DNA of 64,000 nt from Cydia pomonella (lineage: Eukaryota > Arthropoda > Insecta > Lepidoptera > Tortricidae), in contig NC_084726.1 of NCBI RefSeq assembly GCF_033807575.1, positions 3,658,001 through 3,722,000 of the forward strand, written 5' to 3'. The translations under genes and the position numbers were made by a program. This document shows positions 22,700-33,328 of the stretch, in pieces (position 1 is the stretch's first letter; every line of letters starts with the position of its first letter). Below the pieces are notes generated by a model that saw only the letters and a program-made list of their open reading frames with translations, searched no databases and had not been told where the DNA came from.

Positions 22700-22857
22700 G
22701 GCAAATTGGAAATCATCATCATCATCATTATCATCGTCATTTTAGCGACCAGTTGCCCGACTGCCGAGCATAGGCGTCTCTTCGTGTTTGCCACTTATCC
22801 CGGTCCTGGGCTAGTCTCATCCAGAATTGTCCCGCGATTTTTCGAATGTGGTGGATG
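22700..22857 (-). mobile_element. LINE ORF2 tail with ATC microsatellite
   Basis: On the minus strand the frame reads IRKIAGQFWMRLAQDRDKWQ, TRRDAYARQSGNWSLK and stops. It is followed by a 3' tail of (ATG/ATC) repeats (plus-strand 'atcatcatcatcatc' at 22717-22731). This is the usual form of an RTE-like LINE ending. The fragment begins at a hairpin (22829-22878) where a second, oppositely oriented frame starts. Confidence 0.7.
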
Positions 22858-22878
22858 ACATTCGAAAACTCGCGGGAC
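22829..22878. repeat. 21-bp inverted repeat at a head-to-head LINE junction
   Basis: The arm GTCCCGCGATTTTTCGAATGT-like (22829-22849) pairs with ACATTCGAAAACTCGCGGGAC-like (22858-22878) with one mismatch and an 8-base loop. Both arms encode DIRK-AGQ-like residues on opposite strands, so this looks like two LINE pieces joined head to head, not a random hairpin. Confidence 0.7.
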
Positions 22879-22983
22879 AACGAGCCAACGGACGCCAGGC
22901 GCTTCTTTCATCCGAAAGCGGCCACAACATTTTTGGGTCCACCAAATTGGTAAAAGTATATTTCAAGTGAATAAATATACACG

Positions 22984-23800
22984 GTGTTACTTTATGAGAA
23001 TTACAAACTTATAATTTATTTTATTTTGAAATTTGATCTCCAGGAACAACCCAGAAAGTCCTGTCTATTACCTTATTTATATAATAATGATCAGACACAG
23101 AAGTTTTTCTGGCAAAATAAAGTTTTTGACAAAATGAAATATCGACATGTCTGTTATCGATGTTACCTTAACGTTACCTATATACCTATATTTTATGAAG
23201 TGAAGATAGCTACGGCAAAATACACAACACGTCCGAAATTTTCTTCTTTAATATATTGGTCGTGTTCTATTCTTTTAGCACTGTATACTACGGTTTATGT
23301 ATTTATTTTTAAGTACAAAATAAATGTAATGAAGAAATTATGTAAAGATTTGTAATTAATTTTCATTCTTGAAATTTCCTCGGTAATTAACAGCAAGTAG
23401 AATTTACCTCTCTTAATTATTAATCTATAACAGATTTATGGATGTTTATTTTTTTTCAAACATTCGTTTTTGCCAGAAAACCTTCTATTTCTGATAATGA
23501 TATTAATGCTAGTAGTAAAATAAAAGTAAAGCACGTAATTGAGATTGAAACATTACAAACTTGTACAACGTTTACCGTAGAATTCGTCTAAAGCACTCAA
23601 GTTAATAACATTGTCGTAACAATGTCGTAAATGTCTCTATAAAATCTAAACGACTACAAATTTTGGGCCCTGGTTATAAAAGATAGTAAGGCGTTGAGCA
23701 AAACAGTTTCGGTTATTATTACCCGCTTTCCCTTTCAAACTTATATTATTTCATTAAACAATTTGAAACCTAATTGCTTCAGTATGAGTAGGTAAACGTT
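22984..23800. other. AT-rich intergenic DNA
   Basis: A 123-codon plus-strand frame at 22984-23355 is dominated by Tyr, Ile, Phe, Lys and Leu and has no motif I recognise. Its composition mirrors the AT-rich background, so I do not call it a gene. Nothing else is seen. Confidence 0.4.
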
Positions 23801-23965
23801 AATAGAATAGAATAGAATAGAATAATTTTTATTCGTAAACATAAACAAGACATTAAATTACATGATATAACAAAAACAAAGGAAGTATAAAGTGCCACGA
23901 AATGGCCTCATCTCAGCATGTTGCTGGTGGCTTCCAGCGCTGATCTTCCGATGAGACCATCAAGT
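23801..23965 (-). mobile_element. LINE 3' UTR with (TTCTA)n tail
   Basis: On the minus strand, 'gatggtctcatcggaagatc', 'agcgctggaagccaccagca' and 'acatgctgagatgaggccat' lead to an AT-rich end and a five-unit (TTCTA) microsatellite. In plus orientation this is the tagaa run at 23801-23826. The pattern of UTR plus pentamer repeat fits a CR1/L2-like LINE 3' end. No coding part remains. Confidence 0.5.
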
Positions 23966-24075
23966 GAGAAAAATCACGAAAGGTAACAGACAAGAAGGAA
24001 AAAGACATAAAATAATATAGAGTGAACAAATTGAAAAATAGATAAAAGATAATGATTAAATATTTCTAGTCAGGA

Positions 24076-24245
24076 TCGCGAGCTCTTTTCATCCTTATAG
24101 GAGAAAAGTGTACCAAAATTTCCATACATTTTTCAAACTTTCCTTTTTGTTACCGCCATACAAAGTATATGGGGAAATGTTAACACAATAGGAAAAAATA
24201 CTCTGGGACATTTTTTTAGCTCATTAGGATCGAAAGAGCTCGTGG
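24076..24245. mobile_element. Palindromic MITE (CGAGCTCTTT arms)
   Basis: The left arm, 'cgcgagctcttttcatcctt', pairs with the right arm 'gatcgaaagagctcgtgg' ending near 24245. Interior blocks are AT-rich and also partly inverted. There is no open frame, and the target duplication was not resolved. Confidence 0.65.
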
Positions 24246-25040
24246 TTCGGAATAGAAAAAGCAAAAAAAAATACAAAATTAATGATAGTGCCATTTTTTC
24301 AAGAAACTCTATTTTAATGGAAACATTATGTTTAAAAATACTTTATGGGAACCTGAAACTTTAAATATACCAAACATAGTCTGGTCCAAAAGTCTATATC
24401 GTATTCCTAATATAATCATGGTCACCACTAGCTTTGCCCGCGACTTCTGTCTGTGTAGTAGAAAGTTGCGAAGGATCAACAATAGTTTCTTTTAATTTCT
24501 TGACACCTTGTATACCATCGTCCACGCTTTCAACTGATAATTTGTAAACAATATTATAAAGAAGGGTCAGGTAAGAGGGGGGCTAACGCGGAATTGTAAT
24601 AGTGTTGAATATTTGTTTCCTTCTAATTTCCTGGCCTTACACCCCTTCTTAAGAGTGGTGCTGTTTATCCCATCCAATACAAAAATATCTCAATGCACCT
24701 TGCGGTAACGCACCGTTGACACAACGGACCATTCATAACTCTTAATCCAACGACATAAAGTCTGCTAACACTCAATTCATCAAGCGCTGTGCATTGTCTT
24801 CGAACGCGGTACAGTTGAAAATATAATTAACCATACATAGACCTTATCCTAACGTCTTAAGGTCTAAGCACAGTCAACAAGCGATGTGCTACATTGTCTT
24901 CGAATGCCGTTAAGCGCCACAGTTTAGCCGGATCAATTAATAGTGCACACCGTTACAGCGCATCTTGGTAATCCTGATTTGTTACCGCTTGCTGCGAGTA
25001 CCGGTATAAATTGGCATCTTGTTTGTAACGGGTATAGAAA
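24246..25040. other. Intergenic DNA
   Basis: It contains a short piece 'gctttgcccgcgacttctgt' near 24431-24450 that resembles the start of the repeat at 25045. Two loose repeats of 'cattgtcttcgaa' lie at about 24793 and 24893. No gene is supported. Confidence 0.4.
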
Positions 25041-25044
25041 AAAC

Positions 25045-25274
25045 TTATTCCCGCGACTTCGTCTACGTAAACCTAATATTTTCATATACCTCTCTATATT
25101 AAATTCTACTTCCCCTTATCATCACCTTAAAGGATAATTTCTGGACTTAAAATATTATTTTGTCCTTCCCTTCCCTATATCAAATTTCATCTAAATCGGT
25201 TCAGCGGTTAAGGCGTGAAGAGGCTTAACAAACAGACAGACAGTGTTACTTTCGCAATTATAATATTAGTATGG
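25045..25274 (+). repeat. Interspersed non-coding repeat, near-complete
   Basis: It begins 'ttcccgcgacttcgtctacg' and ends 'cagacagacagtgttacttt', then 'cgcaattataatattagtat'. Blocks 'aaatttcatctaaatcggtt' and 'cagcggttaaggcgtgaaga' are shared with 3878-3990. The family is abundant in moths and butterflies as I recall it, but I cannot assign its class from sequence alone. Confidence 0.6.
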
Positions 25275-27348
25275 AAAAATAACCACATGGCAAAATGATA
25301 ATATTGCCTGGAAAGAAAATTTTGTCCTATAGAAAATATTGGTAACATTTATTCGCGATTTTTGGGTTGGTCCCACAGTAAAAATTGTTCAATATGACAT
25401 TCATATCCTCGTAGAGTCGATGTATGGGGCCCAATACATTCCACGACACTTCTCTTTCCGAACAGATAAACGTTTAAAATATAGAAAAAGAAAGTTGAAA
25501 AATGTCTGGATCTTAAATAAAATGTCTTGACTGTTAACCAAGAATTTTAGGTAGACACAATGCATAGAAAAAAATGGTCCTACAATGTGGAGTCTTCTCA
25601 GGAAAGGATTCATTTTTACACAAATTGAAACAAGTTCAAGAAAATCATGTTGACACAAATAATTTCAGTCTAAAAACTGAACCGATCCCTAAAGATGAAG
25701 ACTGCAAAGGGCTCATTTAAACGGCACGCGAACTTGTATGCGACTAGTTACATTACGGACTATTGAGGTTACATCCAATTCAGCTCACTGATTTAATACC
25801 GCAATGTAATGAAACTCGCATGCGAATTCTCGCACCGTCTAAATCAGCCCAAAGCGTCAATACCAACATTACCGGGAATTCTCATCACCCGCGCTCGCCT
25901 CCAATTTGAATACCCGCTCTACTCTGCTGTACCGTCAGTGACACATTTAACTCACCATTCGTAACCCTTATTGCAAGCAGATAAAGTAGAAAACTGGTCA
26001 ATAAAGGGTTGCTGTTACTAAGAAAGAAGTAGACTCGCAGTTACCGTTTTTACTAAGTATTTAATCGTTAAGATGGAAAAGGGATATTTTATGTGTTCTA
26101 TGAAAGACTAGATCCGCTAGCTAATAGGGTTTGCGAATAGGCACTATAGGCAGAATAAATACAAGATCGTAGACCTTCGTTATCCCAAGATATAATACAA
26201 CCAATGTTACAATCATGAAGAGATCTTCTACCTTTTGTCGTTTGCTTTAATACTTGAATCGAAACAATTTTTTATACTATTATATCTTTTTTGTATTGAT
26301 TTTTTGACATTATTCTATTGAATTTGACTAATTACCTAGGAAGCCTTAGTATTATATACAACCTAATTTAGATGTTAGTAAAGTTATACGACATTTTACT
26401 TGATTTTTATTTTTATATTTTCATTGACATTGTTGATTTAAACATTTTAAAATTTATTATGCAACTATTATTATTACCATTTTTATTTTGCAACTTTTGT
26501 GAATTTCTGCTATTTTTATGGAAAAATAACATGTAAATTTTGAAAGTAATATAAATATTATTCTCTATCTATCTATTAAGTAATAAAAACTTTTTGTTGT
26601 ATATTGCTTATAATATCTTAAAATTGTATTTCCTACACCCTACGTCAAAAGTATGGAAAAAACATTGTTTTCTTTAATATCTCATGTTTCAATTATTGTT
26701 ATTGTATATTGGTGACCAAAAACTAACATGCTTAATTATTAAACTAATGCTTAATTATCGTCACACACAAAACTGTCAGTGTTTAACTTTTCTTAACAAC
26801 TCAACTAATTGGATACACTATTTTCTGAAAACTCCCGTATATTTGATAATAGTCTTTCATTAATATTTTTCACTAAATTTTAAAAAATCGGTCTGTACTG
26901 TACTTCACCCCCAGCCACATAAATCCTTGACGGTATAGTTTTTACAACCATCTCCCCTTTTTAATATCCGTTTTTATTCCTCCATTGTACAGATTCGGTT
27001 ATATTCGATCTGACGCTTTGCAAAATTATTCTCTCCCTTTTCATGCGTCGAATTTGTTTCTAATATCGTGAAATGTTTTTGTACCTTTTTGTTTGTTCAA
27101 TCAATCTCTCGTTTATTGGATTATCGTTGTTTGTAAATTTCACAGCTTCGATATTTTGTTTAGCCTTGCTTTCATTTGCTTTTTTGTGTAAATTTGTCCT
27201 ACTGTTATTTAATTACCTAAGACGACTTACTGGTAATTAACATTTTCGGGTTATTCGTTTAATTTTTGATAATGTTATTTTCCTGTTCGCTCTCAAGTTT
27301 CTTAAGATTTTTGTAAGTATTTCCACAAGATTTTTCCTTTTGATATGC
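25275..27348. other. AT-rich intergenic DNA with one duplicated segment
   Basis: At 26740-26835 the blocks 'taatgcttaattatcgtcac' and 'aacttttcttaacaactca', then 'gaaaactccc', recur at 51318-51400, so this is a dispersed repeat. The rest has no gene or family that I recognise. Confidence 0.45.
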
Positions 27349-27361
27349 TATGTAATATCTA

Positions 27362-27585
27362 GAGAAGTAGAAGAGGGAGCTGTAAGGGGTAGACCTCGGC
27401 GGACTTTCTCTGATCAAATCGGGGAAATCCTGAAGAAAGGCCAGGTCAAGAGCACCCTAAACCGACGAGTATATGAGGAATGTCATGAAAGTGAAGGAAG
27501 CGAAAGAGATATGTCAGGATCGTAGCAAGTGGAAATCCGTGGTCTCTGCCTACCCCTTCGGGAAATAGGCGTGATTATATGTATG
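27362..27585 (+). mobile_element. LINE ORF2 C-terminal fragment with 13-bp target duplication
   Basis: The frame reads VEEGAVRGRPRRTFSDQIGE, ILKKGQVKSTLNRR and, after a frame change, EAKEICQDRSKWKSVV. This is the characteristic end of a common lepidopteran LINE ('R.RRT..DQI...LKKG..KST.NRR...CQDRSKWRS'). It is flanked by TATGTAATATCTA at 27349-27361 and 27586-27598, so both ends of a 5'-truncated insertion are visible. The 3' end is a short (TATG)n run. It is non-functional. Confidence 0.85.
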
Positions 27586-27598
27586 TATGTAATATCTA

Positions 27599-28321
27599 CG
27601 TCATATTTGGTGATTGATTATTTTCTCTGAAATTAATTGAGCTCGCGGTGTTCTATCGTGTTGGTGTACACTTGTTTGCCAATTGTGATTATGCAATATT
27701 ATGGTGTCAGTACAAAATGATCTACTAAATCAAACTGTTGCATGGAAAATAAATATTAATGTGGACATCCTTATTTTTCTTATTAATTCTAATGTTAACT
27801 TTGTTTATTATTCGCTAATGTCTGTGTCCGCACTTATTCTAGTTTTAAGTTAGATTAGTAACATCCCCACTGAAAACAGATCTATGCCTTGCCGGGGCAT
27901 TGTGCTGAATGGAGATCCTTTTCGACGACCTGGAATCTTTACCTTTTAATGTTTATTACCAATAAGACCTTCAGATTCTTGCGTAAAATACAGTAATAAA
28001 GTCGCACTCGTCTTGTCAAAGAGATGGTATATTTTCTTACTTTATAACTGACTTCTTTATGAAGAAAAATATATACGTACGAAATTAGATTTGCAAATTG
28101 AGTTACCTCCTAACGCCGAGGAGCCTCGTTTACTTTAAAACGTCAATTATTTTCGGTGACGGCGAAGGAGCTACGCCAATCATGAATTTAGTGGGTCTCA
28201 GAAGAGTTTGCTGTTTTGCCTTTACGATTTTAAAGGTATACTATTCACAGGATGAAGAGGAAAGGGGGAGGTAATTCAAGTACGTGACTTAAATAATGGC
28301 TAATGGCTTAACAGATTTCTT
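27599..28321. other. Intergenic DNA, nothing recognised
   Basis: No coding frame and no family match was found on either strand. Confidence 0.4.
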
Positions 28322-28329
28322 ATACCTAC

Positions 28330-28474
28330 CAGTGGCGGATCGTTCAAAGAACTCGATTCCCACCGGCTTGTCTAAACTTCAGCCCGTTGAGTACTTTCAC
28401 GATCGGTTCATGGAGAAAAGGAAACCAAAATTAGCTCCGGGTTCCCTACGAATATTTGTGACGCGCCGCCACTG
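28330..28474. mobile_element. hAT-type MITE (CAGTGGCGG ends)
   Basis: A 145-bp element starting CAGTGGCGG and ending CCGCCACTG, flanked by the exact 8-bp duplication ATACCTAC at 28322-28329 and 28475-28482. The ends and duplication length fit hAT. It is a different family from the CAGGGATCGG copies. It has no open frame. Confidence 0.9.
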
Positions 28475-28833
28475 ATACCTACTATAGGTTAATTTAAGTA
28501 TATTTCTCTCACAGAACAGAATACACACACATAATAAACCTACTTTTGGACGTAATTAAATTTCTTCAATAAAAAAATTAATGATTTATTTTTATATCTC
28601 TCTAATAGTGCTCTATTGATTGTTTCAGGTATGAAAATTTAACAGTCTCACCGCAGCATTTACATCAACACTGAGGTATTTTTGATGCCTTTTTTGTATT
28701 TAACGTATAATCAATCGTCCAAGTTCTTCGTCAGGAGTAAAAACCTTTTTTATTCAGGACTACAGATTAATTTGATTTTGATGTTTAAGGAAACCACAAA
28801 GTGTGATTTTTTATTTTCTGTTTATCAAATTTT

Positions 28834-29565
28834 TTACCGACTTCAAGATTTCAAAATGAGGTTCTCTATTCGGTTGTATGTTTTTTTGAGTTAAACCAAA
28901 TGAGAATTTTCTTTGGACCTTCTTCATCTTCCGTCTATTTTTAAACAAGGTAGGTACTATTCAGAATTAAGATCTTTCTCTATTACCAAATGTTCTAGAT
29001 TACTACATCGTCAGCCGAAAACAGTATTTGGGATTACCTAAAGGGACTATAATAGGCCACAAAAAAAATTGAACTGTTTATTTCTTTTTGAAGTTTTTTT
29101 TTAACATCAGTACATGTTCCGATACTTAGCTTAATCTATATTTGCAGAAATAATATGTGCATAATATATGAACAAATGTTGCTTTGCTGTTCAGTAGGGA
29201 TATTGCGTATTTAATAGTACATTGTGCAACGAGGGGGGTAAGCGAAATTTTGGATACGAGGGTGGTAATTCCCGACAGCCGCAGACTGGAGGGAATTAAA
29301 GACCCGAGTTTGCAATATTCTTACCCCCGGAGTTACACACAATGTTTTTCATCACACTTGCGAAGAAAAAAACTAAGTTTTAAGCAAAATAATTCTTAAA
29401 TACGGTGACATATCAAACATTCGTCCGCCGTTTTCTAATTTCTTGGCAGGTGAGGCATCGAAGGCACAGACCTATTCGGCATTCAGCCACGATTGAAAAT
29501 TATGTAAAAAAAATCAGTCGAATTGAGAACCTCTTCCTTTTTTGAAGTCGGTTAACAAAAATATT
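28834..29565. repeat. Inverted pair of a 'cgacttcaa...gaggttctc' repeat
   Basis: The segment 'accgacttcaagatttcaaa', 'atgaggttctctattcggtt' at 28838-28877 is matched in reverse by 'tcgaattgagaacctcttcc' and 'ttttttgaagtcggttaac' at 29518-29556. They may be the two ends of one element of about 730 bp or two separate copies; a third copy is at 48203-48250. The interior holds no recognised coding sequence. Confidence 0.5.
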
Positions 29566-29790
29566 AAATTATAAACGTCAGTATCTTAAAAGTAAAACTC
29601 ATTTATGCTACTTGGTTTGTATGAATAAGTGACATAATTAAAGAAAAAAGCTAGAACTCCCTTGGGATTTATAGCTTTTTTTCACAATCCATTACTCCCG
29701 CGGGAACAAAATAGACCTTTCAGCACACTTGCATGAAATAAGATCTTTTTCGAGCAAGTGTGATGAAAAATAAGTTATTTCACACCATAT
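29345..29790. repeat. Inverted repeat with TTTTTCATCACACTTGC arms
   Basis: The block 'tttttcatcacacttgcgaa' near 29347-29366 pairs with 'gagcaagtgtgatgaaaaa' near 29753-29771, overlapping the previous inverted pair. It suggests two interleaved palindromic elements. Boundaries are uncertain. Confidence 0.4.
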
Positions 29791-29952
29791 ACTAAATAAA
29801 GCATCAGATAAATATTAGAAAAACCTAGACGGCAGTTATTTCAGACACAATTTCAAATTAACTTGATCTTGACTTGTTAGTGACTAATCGTTTTGACAGT
29901 TCAAACTGATTTGACTACTCAGTCAACTACCCTATTCTCTTATTTAATGTTG

Positions 29953-30056
29953 GCTTGTAACTCCTCTGGAGTTGCAGGCGTACGTAGGCTACGGAGACTG
30001 CTTACCATCAGGCGGGCCGTATGCTTGTTTGCCACCGACGTAGTATAAAAAAAAAA
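29953..30056 (+). repeat. Family-A retroposon tail, copy 1
   Basis: It contains 'actcctctggagttgcaggc', 'gtatgcttgtttgccaccga' and 'cgtagtat', ending in an A run. The poly(A) end and variable 5' truncation mark it as a retroposon. The same terminal block ends true LINE coding fragments at 37441-37522 and 54839-55020. Confidence 0.75.
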
Positions 30057-30245
30057 CAGTTTCCAGCTCTCGGAAATTATCACGAATTATTTAAAAAACA
30101 AATGCTATTCAAATCAAATCTAAAAAATCTCTTTAGAGTACTTCGTCTTCAGCCAAAAAAACATCCCAAGCCGGACAAACGAACGGAATACCTAAAGGTA
30201 CCATAATAGTCCACAGAAGTATTATATTATGTGATGTGCATGATT

Positions 30246-30500
30246 TTTTTTATACTACGTCGGTGGCAAACAAGCATACGGCCCGCCTGATAGTAAGCAG
30301 CCTCCGTAGCTTATGTACGCCTGCAACTCCAGAGGAGTTATATGCGCGTTGCCGACCCTAAACCACCTCGTTGAGCTCTGACAACCTTACCGGCAGGAAC
30401 ACAACACTATGAGTAGGGTCTAGTGTTATTTGGCTGCGGTTTTCTGTAAGGTGGAGGTACTTCCCCAGTTGGGCTCAGCTCTAGATCTCGAATGACATCC
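30246..30500 (-). repeat. Family-A retroposon, copy 2
   Basis: A longer minus-strand copy. After the A run it reads back through the shared tail into 'gttgccgaccctaaa', 'cctgccggtaaggttgtcag', 'gaaaaccgcagccaaataac' and 'ggaagtacctccaccttaca'. It is in opposite orientation to copy 1 only 190 bp away. It has no open frame of note. Confidence 0.75.
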
Positions 30501-30751
30501 GCATATGAACAAAGTATTTATCGCACCCGAGGCGTGCTCCGTGACTCGGAAAAAGGCTTACCTCAAATGTTTGTTCAACGTCGCACACCATATTCCTAAT
30601 GCTCAGCTAAGCAGACCAGTGAAATTCTTACTATCTATAACTGGGTCTAAAGTCTTTTCGTTGTCTTGTTTCTTTCGCCAAAACGGCAGTTTCAACTATG
30701 TGTCGGCGTCTCTGGTATGATAGAAAATGGTACTGTTTTAATGTACTTTAA

Positions 30752-30879
30752 CCTTTTAACCCGGCGGTTAACTACGGCTACCTTTTAACCGCCGTGGTCT
30801 GATATATAAGGCGTACAATATCCAGCTCATTTCACTGTAGTCTGATAAATAAGATAAAAAATTCTAAGCGGTCAAAAGG
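30752..30879. mobile_element. piggyBac-type MITE, copy 1
   Basis: The ends are CCTTTTAACC and GGTCAAAAGG, flanked by TTAA at 30748-30751 and TTAG at 30880-30883 (a mutated TTAA). TTAA duplication and CC-starting ends are characteristic of piggyBac elements. The internal block 'caatatccagctcatttcac' is shared, inverted, with copy 2 at 31599-31766. It has no transposase. Confidence 0.75.
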
Positions 30880-30883
30880 TTAG

Positions 30884-31283
30884 AATACTCTGATAAATAA
30901 GAATCAAAAATTTTTTGATCTAACTAAGCCTGATTTTAGAATGCACTTAGGTATAAAAGTTGTTACTTGTACTAAGTCATATATTGGTAAACATACAACA
31001 CATAATAAAACAAAATGGTAAAAACTAATCTAAATTAAAATATATCTAAATAAGGTCCCCGCGGCATTGTGCCAAAGATGCTGGCAGCATTCCCTCGCTG
31101 AATGGCAATACTTATGCGCTGCGAGAGAAAGCTGCCAGCTCTCTGGTCACCGGTAGAATCTATGAGCCTTTTACTCATTTCCTTAAATAGTAACTTGGCG
31201 CTTGGAGCCCACCACGGCCCTAGTGTCTACTGTGAGTCTTAGTGTGTTACTTGTTGTACTTAAGTTATTTTAACTTCATTCTT
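30884..31283. other. Intergenic DNA
   Basis: Short repeats of 'tctgataaataag' occur near 30840-30905, at the edge of the MITE. At 31055-31185 there is moderately GC-rich sequence (ctggcagcattccctcgctg) with no recognisable frame. Confidence 0.35.
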
Positions 31284-31395
31284 GACGACCAGTCTGGCCT
31301 AGTGGGTAGTGACCCTGCCTATGAAGCCGATGGTCCCGGGTTCGAATCCCGCTAAGGCATTTATTTTTGTGATATTTATTATTATGTATTTATTC
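31284..31395 (+). repeat. SINE-1, head intact, body truncated
   Basis: The best-preserved SINE-1 head: GACGACCAGTCTGGCCTAGT, A box TGGCCTAGTGG, then 'tagtgaccctgcctatgaag' and the B box GGTTCGAATCC at about 31339-31349. The body is cut after 'aaggcatttatttttgtga'. The tRNA-like part could fold, but the poor conservation of stem pairs and the attached SINE body argue against a real tRNA gene. Confidence 0.85.
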
Positions 31396-31598
31396 TCACT
31401 TCTGAATTGATTTTGAGTCTTTTCTAGAAGAGGCTCAAAATATTTACTTTCATTACCTTCGAACGAGGGTTTCTTTAAGTACTTATTACAGATACAAAAA
31501 TACTTGAAAAATTAAATAGGTTGACTTCAAAGTGTGCAAATTTTCGTGATTTTAAATTAGTTATTTTAAATTAGATTCAAGTATCAAGTTCTTATTAA

Positions 31599-31766
31599 CC
31601 TTTTAACCGCTTAGAATGTTTCACGTCAAGTTTTGTCATCAGACTGCGGTGAAATGAGCTGGATATTGTATGTCTTCTATTATACTACGTCGGTGGCAAA
31701 CAAGCATACGGCCCGCCTGATCGTAAGCAGTCTCCGTAGACTACGGACGGTACGGCGGTTAAAAGG
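31599..31766. mobile_element. piggyBac-type MITE, copy 2, carrying a retroposon scrap
   Basis: It has perfect TTAA on both sides (31595-31598, 31767-31770) and ends CCTTTTAACCGC and GCGGTTAAAAGG-like. The interior 'gtgaaatgagctggatattg' matches copy 1 inverted. A family-A retroposon scrap at 31682-31740 replaces or interrupts the right interior. Confidence 0.85.
31682..31740 (-). repeat. Family-A retroposon tail, copy 3
   Basis: The block 'tatactacgtcggtggcaaa', 'caagcatacggcccgcctga' is the poly(A)-end of family A in reverse, lying inside the piggyBac-type MITE. The A run itself has been lost. Confidence 0.7.
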
Positions 31767-31770
31767 TTAA

Positions 31771-32346
31771 ATCTCTACTTATACTGGTTTCCGGGGATTT
31801 TAACTATCTACCTACATGATCGGAATAACATTCATGGACGAAAACAACTTGGTCCCGGTGACAAAGTTCTATCTCAATGCAGTATATAAACCATATAGGA
31901 CGTTGTGAAACTAAAGTATAAAGTCAAACTTGCTAAAACTACGTTTAGCGTAAACAACTCGATTTAGCACGTTTTAAGATTTATATTAAAACTAGTAAGT
32001 AGTGAAGCTTTTGATTTATTATTAAAAAATGAAGTAGAGTCAGACCAAGCTAAGTTGGCAGCGATTTTGATAACTCAGACGGTGCAAGTGTTAAATGTCA
32101 TGATCTCATAGAAATTTGACGTTTAGAACTCTGCATGTTGTTGGTAGTTTGCCTATTATTATAAATACTTGTAAATATGTAAGAATGTGTTATATACGGC
32201 TGTAAAAACGAAGGTTTTAACGATGACTAACAGAATTTTACTGATTTTCTAGTCTTGCCAACAGAATTTTCAATTATAAGATTTTTTGGATTCCGATTCG
32301 GATATTTTCATTCTCGTGGGATTTCTGGATTGAAAGGAAGGAAAAC
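31771..32346. other. Intergenic DNA
   Basis: The segment at 32040-32110 repeats the block at 20130-20200 (cagcgattttgataactcag). Nothing else is recognised. Confidence 0.4.
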
Positions 32347-32935
32347 CCTTTAGACGCATAAAACCGCAAACGCGAATTACCAACTCTACGCAAAAAAACA
32401 CTTAAGCGAAACACCAACTACGCAAAACACCAACTACGCATAACGCCAACATGAAATTACGCAAAACACAAATCACGCTAAATACCATGTATGCGGAATA
32501 CCACCTATCACAGTACGCGAAATGCCAACTAACACGATACGCGAAATACCAACTAGATGCATGTCCGCCTTGCCGTCTGTAGACTACAGTTTCAAAATAA
32601 GTCGGCCGTTTTGGAAACCATAGGTTCGAAATCTTATGTATTAAAACTATTTATAGTTATAGCTTTGACATTCAAAGTCACATGAAATAAGAACTTCACT
32701 TCGACGTCAGATAGCTTGTGGGTTGTGCGTTGGTATTTCGCGTTTGTGGTATTGTAAGTGTTTGGTATATTGCGTAATAAATAAAATCGCCAAACACCAC
32801 AACACGTCAGGTTGGTATTTCGCGTTTGTGGTATTATGCGTAGTTGGCGTTTTGCGTAATATTTTTTAGAAGTCCGCAAAATACCAAAAAACCTGGGATT
32901 GGTATTTCGCGTTTGTGGTTTTATGCGTCTAAAGG
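32347..32935. mobile_element. Long-inverted-repeat (foldback-like) element with repeated 14-bp motif
   Basis: The outer ends CCTTTAGACGCATAAAACCG (32347-32366) and CGGTTTTATGCGTCTAAAGG-like (ending 32935) are inverted and continue as 'caaacgcgaattaccaa'. The arms are filled with loose copies of CGCGAAATACCAAC. I count about nine forward copies on the left (32371-32555) and at least five reversed copies on the right (32729-32912), plus a few against the trend. The central 130 bp is unrelated. There is no open frame and no clear target duplication (aaac versus aatc in the flanks). The superfamily is unknown. Confidence 0.7.
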
Positions 32936-32940
32936 AATCA

Positions 32941-33197
32941 CTTTCAGATGTAGAGCAGAGTCCAACTGGGGAAGTACCTCGACCTTACAGAAAACAGCAG
33001 ACAAAAAACACTAGACTCCACTTATAGTGTTATGTTCCTGCCGGTGAATAAGGTTGCCAGAGCTCATCGAGGGTGCGGAGTGTTAAGGTCGGCAACGCGA
33101 ATGTAACTCCTATGGAGTTGCAGGCGTCCATAGGCTACGGAGACTGCTTACCATCAGGCGGGCCGTATGCTTGTTTGCCACCGACGTAGTATAAATA
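32941..33197 (+). repeat. Family-A retroposon, copy 4
   Basis: It begins 'ctttcagatgtagagcagag', passes 'ggggaagtacctcgacctta', 'gttcctgccggtgaataagg' and 'actcctatggagttgcaggc', and ends 'gccaccgacgtagtataaat'. It directly abuts the foldback-like element at 32935. Confidence 0.75.
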
Positions 33198-33328
33198 AAA
33201 TGGCAAAATATCACATAGTCCATAGATTTTTTAAGTTTGATGCCCGTGCCTGGGGGCCTATCCAAGATGACAACGGTGATAGAAAACGCCAATTGAAACA
33301 TAAATATGTATTCACGTGACTTTTCGTA
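33198..33328. other. Intergenic DNA
   Basis: Short unassigned spacer. Its minus-strand frame has no recognisable motif. Confidence 0.3.

Noticed and set aside
22984..23355. 123-codon open frame as a gene
   Set aside because: Composition (Tyr, Ile, Phe, Lys) follows the AT-rich background, with no motif, splice or conservation evidence.
31284..31360. Possible tRNA gene with A and B boxes
   Set aside because: It is followed by a SINE-1 body and matches several dispersed copies, so it is a SINE head and not a functional tRNA gene.
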